The position numbers were made by a program, and so were the translations under genes. From positions 1 through 20,908 of the forward strand of contig JAHEZR010000014.1 in NCBI GenBank assembly GCA_023251005.1: DNA of 20,908 nucleotides. The letters are read 5' to 3'. Below the pieces are notes generated by a model. The model worked only from the letters and a program-made list of their open reading frames with translations, searched no databases and was not told the origin of the DNA. This stretch comes from Ignavibacteriota bacterium (GTDB lineage Bacteria > Bacteroidota > UBA10030 > JAHEZR01). Below, one piece after another: positions 6,968-13,641 of the stretch; the stretch's first letter is position 1, and the number at the start of each line of letters is the position of its first letter.

Positions 6968-8842
6968 TCAGCCGAAGTTAATCGTTGCTGCACCGCGTTC
7001 TGTCATGCTATCGAAGATCACCCTCGTGATGACAATTGCAGAGAACATGCTTGCAGCTATACCAATCATGAGGGTGAGGGCAAATCCTTGCACCGGTCCT
7101 GTTCCAAATTGATAGAGGATCACGCCGCTGAAGAAGGTTGTAATGTTCGAATCGAAGATTGCGTGGAAGGCTTTGGAATAGCCTGCGTCGATTGCTGCAC
7201 GGAGTGTTTTCCCGGTAGCAGATTCCTCCCGGATGCGCTCATAGATCAGGACGTTCGCATCAACGGCCATGCCGATTGTGAGAATAATTCCCGCGATGCC
7301 TGGAAGAGTCAGTGTGGCCTGGAATCCGGCAAGCACACCGAGGATGAAAAGAATGTTGAACAAGAGAGCAAGGTCTGCGATCCCCCCACCTGTTCGGTAG
7401 TAGGCAACCATAAAAAGTACGATGACAACGAATGCGATCAAGGTGGAGGAGAGTCCCTTGTTGATGGAGTCTTCGCCAAGCGATGGTCCGACGTTTCGTT
7501 GCTCGATGATATCCACGGGGGCAGGCAGAGCGCCCGCTTTGAGGACGATCTCGAGGAGACGCGCCTCTTCGATATTCTCCATACCCTCGATCTGGGAGTT
7601 TCCACCGATGATTTTCCCCCGTACGACGGGAGCAGAGAATACAGAACCGTCGAGGATGATGGAAATTCGCTTGTTGACGTTCGCACCGGTAATCCGGGCC
7701 CAGTCCCGGGCGCCATCACTATTCATCTCCATCGTCACAATGGGCAAGTTGCTACTCGGATCGAATGTCGCACGAGCATTCACAATCACCCCGCCGGTAA
7801 GCTCTGGATCTTTTTTCACTGTATAGAGAACGTAGTATCGCTTGGATTCTGAAATAAACAAATGCTTCGCAGACCAAGCGAATTGAAAGTCCGGTGGGAT
7901 AAAACGCTTGACGTCAACCCGGTTGAGAATGCGGTTTACTTTTTCTCGGTCCTCTTCCGCAACGAATGCTTCACCGCTTCCCCGTTGATCGGGGCGGGCA
8001 AGAAAGAGGAAGGGGTGTTCTTTTGCCTGTTCAGCCGCGGTCTTTGGCAACTGTGCGTTTAGGCTGTCTGCCTGAGCCGTGGCTGCACGCGACGTATCTG
8101 TCTTCGCCGCTTGCTTAGAAGTATCGCTCTTCGAAGTATCGGTGATGGGTTTGCCGGCAAGAAATTTGTCAATCGTGTCCATAATCTTGTAAGATACTTC
8201 GGGATCCCTGAGCAGTTTGAACTCGAGGAGCGCCGTTCCCTGGAGTAGCTGTCGGACCTCTGCTTCCCTCGTCACGCCGGGAAGTTCGACGATGATGCGC
8301 CGTCCACCGAGCTTCTGGATCGAAGGCTCGGAAACGCCGTATTGGTCCACGCGGTTGCGGATGATTTCCATTCCCCGGTCAATTGCATCCGTTGACTCTT
8401 TATCGAGATTACTGATGATGTCATCGTCGGAATCGCGAATATTTCCGTAGTAGCGGCTTAACCGGATCCCCTTCTCCTGAAATTTTCTCTTCAGGATATC
8501 CAGCAGCGGAACTTCAGATGTCGCGGCTTCTCGGCGTACGTCGGGAAGAATTGTGTTGAAGTTGTCATCGCGACTCTTCGCTTTGGCCTCCAACATCTTT
8601 AGGACGTCGACTTCGAGAACTACCCGCATCCCTCCCTGAAGATCCAACCCCAATTTCAGGCGCTTGAGTCTCGCGTCGTGGATTGCGCTTTCGTGCTCCG
8701 CGATGTACTTCACGCTATCGTCGCCGGAGAGGCTGCGCGACTCTCGAGTGTATCGACTGTCCTTGTAGGTTGGGTAGAGGAAGTAAACGGAAAGAAGAAC
8801 GGCGGCGATGATGATGATGATCTTCGTCAGATTCTTCCGCAC
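6968..8842 (-). CDS. secD: Protein translocase subunit SecD
   Basis: About 624 residues. An N-terminal helix (IIIIIAAVLLSVYFLY) is followed by LKLGLDLQGGMRVVLEVD, a large periplasmic domain with ELPGV, and five C-terminal helices with the RND motif GMAVDANVLIYERIREE (near 525-540). Partner of SecF in proton-driven protein export. Start choice: a GTG at 8857 gives five more residues but has no ribosome site, whereas the GTG at 8842 is preceded by GGGAG with good spacing, so 8842 is preferred. An extra stretch of about 45 residues in the periplasmic domain (about 231-277) is rich in Thr, Ser, Lys, Ala and Gln and contains three DTS(K/R) repeats; it looks like a flexible linker. It is first gene of the secD-secF-STAS operon, driven by the promoter at 8921-8949. 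Being separate from secF differs from the fused form common in Bacteroidia. Confidence 0.97.
   Translation of the reverse strand: MRKNLTKIIIIIAAVLLSVYFLYPTYKDSRYTRESRSLSGDDSVKYIAEHESAIHDARLKRLKLGLDLQGGMRVVLEVDVLKMLEAKAKSRDDNFNTILPDVRREAATSEVPLLDILKRKFQEKGIRLSRYYGNIRDSDDDIISNLDKESTDAIDRGMEIIRNRVDQYGVSEPSIQKLGGRRIIVELPGVTREAEVRQLLQGTALLEFKLLRDPEVSYKIMDTIDKFLAGKPITDTSKSDTSKQAAKTDTSRAATAQADSLNAQLPKTAAEQAKEHPFLFLARPDQRGSGEAFVAEEDREKVNRILNRVDVKRFIPPDFQFAWSAKHLFISESKRYYVLYTVKKDPELTGGVIVNARATFDPSSNLPIVTMEMNSDGARDWARITGANVNKRISIILDGSVFSAPVVRGKIIGGNSQIEGMENIEEARLLEIVLKAGALPAPVDIIEQRNVGPSLGEDSINKGLSSTLIAFVVIVLFMVAYYRTGGGIADLALLFNILFILGVLAGFQATLTLPGIAGIILTIGMAVDANVLIYERIREESATGKTLRAAIDAGYSKAFHAIFDSNITTFFSGVILYQFGTGPVQGFALTLMIGIAASMFSAIVITRVIFDSMTERGAATINFG
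8090..8143 (-). repeat. Coding repeat for DTSK/DTSR units in SecD
   Basis: The codons here read TDTSK, SDTSK and TDTSR within about 18 residues, and the GAAGTATC DNA unit recurs on the plus strand. The repeat lies in a low-complexity insert of the SecD periplasmic domain. Confidence 0.55.
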
Positions 8843-8889
8843 GCAGGACTCTCCCACTCTGATTGATGATGAATGCGCTCGGTGTTCAT
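8827..8889 (-). other. Possible 20-codon leader ORF overlapping the secD start
   Basis: The only ATG between the secD promoter and its start codon (8889) opens a 20-codon frame, MNTERIHHQSEWESPACGRI, that stops at 8827 inside secD in another frame. It has no visible Shine-Dalgarno and no hydrophobic segment. It could couple translation to secD or be chance. Confidence 0.25.
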
Positions 8890-8920
8890 CTGGAATGATT
8901 TCGTGTGCTAAAGGCTTCCC

Positions 8921-8949
8921 AATATAACCTATCCTGCCACCAAAGTCAA
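8921..8949 (-). promoter_or_regulatory. Promoter of the secD-secF-STAS operon
   Basis: On the reverse strand TTGACT (8944-8949) and TATATT (8921-8926) are separated by exactly 17 bases, a near-consensus housekeeping sigma promoter. Transcription would start near 8914, giving a leader of about 70 bases. Confidence 0.75.
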
Positions 8950-8958
8950 CATCGATGA

Positions 8959-8987
8959 TTGCATTTTAAGTCGATTTCGCTTATATT
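8959..8987 (+). promoter_or_regulatory. Promoter of the parvulin foldase gene
   Basis: TTGCAT (8959-8964) and TATATT (8982-8987) are separated by exactly 17 bases. Transcription would start near 8994, about 50 bases before the ATG at 9045. Its -35 box is 9 bases from that of the divergent secD promoter. Confidence 0.7.
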
Positions 8988-9044
8988 GAAACGTGAAAAG
9001 AAGAAATCAGACACGCATCGTTTTGAAGAGGAGCGTTTTGTGAC

Positions 9045-11141
9045 ATGTCGATCATGACCAAAATGCGAGAGAACATGGCTGGGATTTTCGCGGTCTTTGC
9101 CGTCATGTTCATTCTCTATATCATCTTTGATTGGGGTATGGATTTGCTCGGCCGTCGGAGTCGAGAGCCGAGCGATATCATCGGGAAAGTGAACGGGCGA
9201 CCAATTCACTACAGGGAATTCTCTGAGTTACTCAAGAATCTCTCCGACGCTCAGAAACGACAGACAGGAAGAGAAGCGGACGAAGAAGTGTCGCAGCAAT
9301 TCCGTGAGCAAGCTTGGACGACGATCATTAACCAAGCTTTAGTCGACGACGAAATGAAAAAGCTCGACCTTAAAGTCTCGGACCAGGAGCTTCTTAATTG
9401 GGTTCAGGGCGAGAACCCTCCGGAATTTCTCGTCCGTCAATTTACTGATTCCACTGGAAAATTCAACCGCCAGGCTTATGAAGCGGCAATCCGCGACCCA
9501 CAAAACAGTGCAATCTGGGTCCAGATTGAGAATGCGCTGCGGAAACAACGCGCACAGGAGAAATTCCAAAGCGCTCTCCTTGCCTCCATACGGGTTACTG
9601 AGGGCGAGGTTCGCGACCGCTTTGTCGACCAGAACCTCCATCTCAATCTCGAGTATCTATTCCTTGATGCGGCGAAGATGGTCAGGGATTCCGATGTCGT
9701 TGTGACAGACGATGAAATCAAGAAATACTACAACGAGAATCAGGGAGAATTCAAACAACGCGCGACGCGCAAGCTCAAGTACGTGCTCTTTCCCGAAAAG
9801 GCAACAGCCGAAGATACTGCGGGTGTCCTGCGGGACCTGACAGAGTTCGCGCGCCAGGCGAGAAGTGGTGGAGATATGGAAGTCCTGGTTAAGTCATATT
9901 CCGAACTTCCTCTCACGAACTCGTTTTTCAAGCGTGGTGAGCTCAGCGCGATCAGGGACAGTGCAGTTTTCTCTGTGAAGCTTGGGGAAGTCATCGGCCC
10001 GCTGCAAGATGTGGATGGGTACCACGTTTTGAAGGTGCTTGAGGAACGAGAAAGCAAAGAGGAATCCATACGTGCGAGTCACATCCTCCTGAATGTGCCG
10101 CCGGGCAAAGACAGCATCGAGGTGTGGAAGAGAGCGCGGGAGCTCTACCAACGGGCGAAGAAGGGAGAGGACTTTGCCCAGCTCGCGAGGAACTTTTCAA
10201 GCGATGGGTCTGCAACGAAGGGCGGAGATGTCGGATGGTTCGGAAAGGGGAGAATGGTAAAACCCTTTGAAGAGGCGGCATACAAGGCAAAGGCTGGCGA
10301 GGTTGTCGGGCCGGTCAGAAGCCTGTTTGGACTTCACATCATTAAAGTAACGGAGCGGAGTAAGCGTGAGGTGAAAATCGCTGATCTCTTCGTGAGCGTC
10401 AAGCCGAGCAGCGAGACGAAGACAAGGGTTCGTGATCGTGCAAATGATTTCCAATACCTTGCATCACAGGGTGACTTTGACAAAGAGGCAGGACTCAGTA
10501 AGTATGAGGTGCAAGAGACGCCGAGATTTTCGAAGGGGACTGTGATTCCAGGAATCGGTTTCAGCGATGAGATTCAAAAATTTGCCTTTGAGAAAAAGCT
10601 TGGTGAAGTGAGTGATCTCCTGAAAACTCCGAATGGGTATGGTGTCTTTAAGACTACTGAAGTGAGAGAAGAAGGTGTGGCACCGCTTGCCGAAGTGAAA
10701 GAGACTATCCGCTCCAAAGTACAGATGAAGAAGAAGATCGCCAAAGTTGGGGACTATGCGCAGCAAGTGAGGAGCAGGCTTCAGCCAACGGATAGCCTCG
10801 GGGTTGTCACAACCTTTGACACGACGCTCAAGGCCTCGAAGACGGGGAATATCACCCCGACCACGTGGCTCCCGAACATCGGTCGCGATTATGAGTTTAT
10901 CGGGAAGGCGCTCTCGTTGAAGGCGGGGGAGGTCTCTCAACCGTTTTCCTTACAACGCGGCTCCTACATTGTAAGGCTTCTGAGCCGGACCGAGCCGGAT
11001 AGTGCACTTTATCAGTCGAAGAAAAAAGAAATTCGAGACCAACTGCTGCAGGAAAAGCGCAATCGATATCTCGCCGAGTGGCTTAATAAGCTCAAAGAAA
11101 AAGCGGATATCGTTGACAACCGGGATCGATACTTCCGTTAA
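9045..11141 (+). CDS. Membrane-anchored peptidyl-prolyl isomerase, PpiD/SurA type
   Basis: A 698-residue protein. The N terminus has a short cytoplasmic start, one membrane helix (about 11-30, AGIFAVFAVMFILYIIF), then a SurA_N-like chaperone region (about 42-200, IIGKVNGRPIHYREF). A canonical parvulin domain spans about 343-437: RASHILLNVPPGKDS, GEDFAQLARNFSSD, KGGDVGWFGKG, MVKPFEEAAY and GLHIIKV are all recognisable. Regions before it (about 240-332) and after it (about 440-540) look like degenerate parvulin modules, with endings such as GYHVLKV and GYGVFKT. The architecture matches PpiD, a periplasmic foldase that associates with the Sec translocon. Its divergent pairing with secD fits that role. 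The start is supported by AGAGGAG 11 bases upstream and by the membrane anchor immediately following. Confidence 0.92.
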   Translation: MSIMTKMRENMAGIFAVFAVMFILYIIFDWGMDLLGRRSREPSDIIGKVNGRPIHYREFSELLKNLSDAQKRQTGREADEEVSQQFREQAWTTIINQALVDDEMKKLDLKVSDQELLNWVQGENPPEFLVRQFTDSTGKFNRQAYEAAIRDPQNSAIWVQIENALRKQRAQEKFQSALLASIRVTEGEVRDRFVDQNLHLNLEYLFLDAAKMVRDSDVVVTDDEIKKYYNENQGEFKQRATRKLKYVLFPEKATAEDTAGVLRDLTEFARQARSGGDMEVLVKSYSELPLTNSFFKRGELSAIRDSAVFSVKLGEVIGPLQDVDGYHVLKVLEERESKEESIRASHILLNVPPGKDSIEVWKRARELYQRAKKGEDFAQLARNFSSDGSATKGGDVGWFGKGRMVKPFEEAAYKAKAGEVVGPVRSLFGLHIIKVTERSKREVKIADLFVSVKPSSETKTRVRDRANDFQYLASQGDFDKEAGLSKYEVQETPRFSKGTVIPGIGFSDEIQKFAFEKKLGEVSDLLKTPNGYGVFKTTEVREEGVAPLAEVKETIRSKVQMKKKIAKVGDYAQQVRSRLQPTDSLGVVTTFDTTLKASKTGNITPTTWLPNIGRDYEFIGKALSLKAGEVSQPFSLQRGSYIVRLLSRTEPDSALYQSKKKEIRDQLLQEKRNRYLAEWLNKLKEKADIVDNRDRYFR

Positions 11142-11173
11142 GCGTAATTTAATCCGTGGGATGAATTCTCATC

Positions 11174-11899
11174 ATGGCTCGCGGGAAGAAACTTTTGTGG
11201 GTGTTGGTTGCACTATTTCTTCTCTCCGATGTTCTTCACGCTTCTGAGCGAAACAGAAAATACAGCCTCGCTCTGAAGGGAACTTACACTTCCACCTCCA
11301 AGCTTTTCCCAACTCCCGATGCGATCCAAGAATTGCAGCGCACCCGCTCGATTGAAATTAACGACATTTTTGGTTATGGAGTTGAAATCCGTCGGCAGCT
11401 TGGTGATGAAAGTATTGAGGTGGGTGTTGGCGTAGAGTACATCCACACGACCAAGACTGGCCTCGCGGCAGTCCCCGGAGGATCCCCGACGCTCCGACTC
11501 CCGGTTGCGGATGGATACCGATTTGTTCCTCTCGAGTTCACCGGATACTTCATCATCCCTTTCAGTTCCGAAACAGTGAAGTTTTTTATGGGTGGAGGTA
11601 TGGGGTTTTATTACGGCGACCGCATCTATCAAGTAGTAAACAGAACGGCACAAACTGTGGAGAATCGGGTCGCGTTTGGGATTCACGTCCTCACAGGTCT
11701 AGACTATTTCATCAATCGATCTTTCTCAGTACGAGGAGAAGTAAAATTTCGCGACCCACAGTTTGAAATGACGAGCAAATTCACGAGTACGAACGTCGAG
11801 TACGGCGGTAGAACCTATCGCCTGAGTCAGCAGCCCTTCGACTCGAAGGTCAACCTTGACGGTCTCGTCGTCACGATCGGAGCGGTTTTGAACTTTTGA
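11174..11899 (+). CDS. Outer-membrane beta-barrel protein, unknown function
   Basis: A 241-residue protein with a clear signal peptide (ARGKKLLWVLVALFLLSDVLHA, cleavage likely near residue 23). The mature part alternates polar and apolar residues in strands, for example IEVGVGVEYIHTT, VKFFMGGGMGFYYGDR and SFSVRGEVKF. It ends LVVTIGAVLNF, with the terminal phenylalanine typical of outer-membrane proteins recognised by the BAM machinery. The size suits an eight-stranded barrel. I do not recognise a specific family beyond OmpA-like small barrels. It lies 32 bases after the foldase gene with no terminator between, so it may be co-transcribed with, and be a client of, that foldase. Confidence 0.8.
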   Translation: MARGKKLLWVLVALFLLSDVLHASERNRKYSLALKGTYTSTSKLFPTPDAIQELQRTRSIEINDIFGYGVEIRRQLGDESIEVGVGVEYIHTTKTGLAAVPGGSPTLRLPVADGYRFVPLEFTGYFIIPFSSETVKFFMGGGMGFYYGDRIYQVVNRTAQTVENRVAFGIHVLTGLDYFINRSFSVRGEVKFRDPQFEMTSKFTSTNVEYGGRTYRLSQQPFDSKVNLDGLVVTIGAVLNF

Positions 11900-11947
11900 T
11901 AGTCACCGAAGGACATTGGTAAAGCTAATAGTTGTGAGTTTTCAATC

Positions 11948-12490
11948 ATGAAGAAAGATATCATCTACCTCACTGGTTTCATGGGGAGCGGGAAGAGCAC
12001 GATCGGCCCCATCCTCGCCAATACGATTGGTTACGACTTTGTCGACGTTGATAAAACGATCGAGACGACCGCGAACAAAACCATCATGGAGATCTTCTCG
12101 AACAATGGAGAGGGTTACTTCCGTGAGCTAGAGAGGAAAGTTGTCCAGGAAATCAGCGGAACCCATGGCTCGGTCATTTCCCTCGGGGGTGGAACGGTGA
12201 CGAAAAAGGAAAACCTCGCCGTGATCAAATCAACTGGTGTCCTCGTCTATCTCAAGGCAGATCCGGGAGAAATTTTTCACCGGTTGAAGTTTAAAGCAGA
12301 TCGGCCGCTGCTGAAAAGCAATGGGGGAACAACTCTCGACGACGGTGAGCTGCTTCAGCAAATCATGAGGCTCATCGAGGAGAGGGAGCCCTTCTACACG
12401 CAGGCCGACATTGTCGTGAACACCGGAGGGAAGAAGATCGGCCACACGGTCGACGAGATAGTACGAAGGATCCGAACCCTCATTGAGTGA
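11948..12490 (+). CDS. aroK: Shikimate kinase
   Basis: A 180-residue cytoplasmic kinase that phosphorylates shikimate with ATP in the aromatic amino acid pathway. Motifs are complete: Walker A GFMGSGKST (10-18), DVD (33-35) and FRELE with Arg59 for shikimate binding, LGGGTV (79-84), the lid ADRPLL with Arg119, and EREPFY with Arg146. The lid is slightly longer than in E. coli AroK. It precedes aroB by 15 bases, a common pairing. No clear Shine-Dalgarno is seen, but MKKDIIYLTGFMGSGKS is the normal family N terminus. Confidence 0.97.
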   Translation: MKKDIIYLTGFMGSGKSTIGPILANTIGYDFVDVDKTIETTANKTIMEIFSNNGEGYFRELERKVVQEISGTHGSVISLGGGTVTKKENLAVIKSTGVLVYLKADPGEIFHRLKFKADRPLLKSNGGTTLDDGELLQQIMRLIEEREPFYTQADIVVNTGGKKIGHTVDEIVRRIRTLIE

Positions 12491-12505
12491 TCGCTCCTCT
12501 CCGTT

Positions 12506-13606
12506 ATGCAGACCATTCCCGTCGATCTCGGGCCTCGAAGTTACCCCATCTACCTCGGCAATGAGATTCTAAGCAGCATCGGACCAATCTGCCGCAACGA
12601 AGGGATTCCTTCCGTCCTGACCGTCATCACCGACAAGACGGTTTCCAAGCTTTATCTGTCCCATGTTGAGGATAGTCTGGCACACCACGGCTTCACTGTT
12701 CACAGCATCGCTATTCCTCCGGGTGAGCACCAGAAAAGTTTGAAGACGGCCAATAAGATTTTCACAGAACTGATCGAGAGAAAAATTGGTAGGAAGTCGT
12801 CGATTGCGGCACTCGGTGGAGGCGTCGTCGGAGATCTCGCGGGTTTTATCGCTGCGACTTACCTCCGGGGAGTTCCACTTGTCCAAATCCCGACAACCCT
12901 TCTCGCCCAGGCAGACAGCTCAGTCGGCGGGAAGGTCGCAGTGAACCACCCGCTGGGCAAGAACATGATTGGTGCATTCTATCAGCCGAAGTTTGTTCTT
13001 TCGGACGTGACCGTTCTCCGCACGCTGCCTCGCCGTGAGGTGATCTGCGGTTTAGGAGAAGTGATCAAATTCTCCATCATCTCCGACGAGAAACTTTTTG
13101 AGTTTATTGAACTGCACATCGAGGACCTCCTCGCCCTTTCGTCCGATGCCGTATCCACAGTGATTGCTCGCTGCTGTGAGATCAAGGCGTCTTTGGTATC
13201 CAAAGATGAAGTGGAAAAGGGAGAGCGAATCATTTTGAATTACGGCCACACTGTCGGTCACGCATTAGAAGCAGCAGGGGGGTATCGCTTGCTGAAGCAC
13301 GGCGAAGCTGTTCTCGTGGGAATGTGGGTGGAGAATATCGTCGCGTTTCGCCGAGGATCAATCTCCAGAGAGGCCTACGACCGCATCCAGCAGCTCCTCC
13401 AGCGATTGATTCCTCATCTGCCAGCGCTCTCGATTCGAGAGGAAGATGTTCTCACAGCGATGGCGATTGACAAAAAGTCTGTGGATGGAAAAGTCCGGAT
13501 GGTGTTGCCAAAACGCATCGGGGAGGTTTTTGTCGCAGAAGGTATTGGGAGTGAAGAAGTCCGCACCGCGCTGAGAGAGCTCCACCTGCATCCCGCTGTC
13601 TCGTGA
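12506..13606 (+). CDS. aroB: 3-dehydroquinate synthase
   Basis: A 366-residue enzyme that converts DAHP to 3-dehydroquinate using NAD and a divalent metal, the second step of the shikimate pathway. Signatures are PPGEHQKS (71-78), LGGGVVGDLAGFIAATYLRG (103-122), PTTLLAQADSSVGGKVAVN and GKNMIGAFYQP. Metal ligands appear as Glu185 (GLGEVIKF), His248 (NYGHTVGHALE) and His265 (LKHGEA). DKKSVDGKVRMVLP near the C terminus also fits. Length is normal and nothing is missing. It forms a unit with aroK upstream, and the next gene starts within about 36 bases. Confidence 0.97.
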   Translation: MQTIPVDLGPRSYPIYLGNEILSSIGPICRNEGIPSVLTVITDKTVSKLYLSHVEDSLAHHGFTVHSIAIPPGEHQKSLKTANKIFTELIERKIGRKSSIAALGGGVVGDLAGFIAATYLRGVPLVQIPTTLLAQADSSVGGKVAVNHPLGKNMIGAFYQPKFVLSDVTVLRTLPRREVICGLGEVIKFSIISDEKLFEFIELHIEDLLALSSDAVSTVIARCCEIKASLVSKDEVEKGERIILNYGHTVGHALEAAGGYRLLKHGEAVLVGMWVENIVAFRRGSISREAYDRIQQLLQRLIPHLPALSIREEDVLTAMAIDKKSVDGKVRMVLPKRIGEVFVAEGIGSEEVRTALRELHLHPAVS

Positions 13607-13641
13607 ATCTCCCTACCTATTCATCTCAACCGTTCCACTGC

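Larger units (their letters stand above)
8858..9044. other. Divergent intergenic region between secD and the foldase gene
   Basis: This 187-base region holds two back-to-back promoters, the secD leader and the ribosome site AGAGGAG (9027-9033) of the foldase gene. Nothing else is visible in it. Confidence 0.8.

Noticed and set aside
6431..7852. A 473-codon open frame on the plus strand opposite secF and secD
   Set aside because: It runs across the secF/secD junction antisense to two certain genes, has an unnatural Asp/His/Cys-rich composition, no domain and no ribosome site. Long antisense frames are common opposite biased coding DNA.
13603..13641. GTG start for the GHL10 gene overlapping the aroB stop
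   Set aside because: It adds 13 polar residues before an obvious signal peptide and has no ribosome site; the ATG at 13642 fits better.
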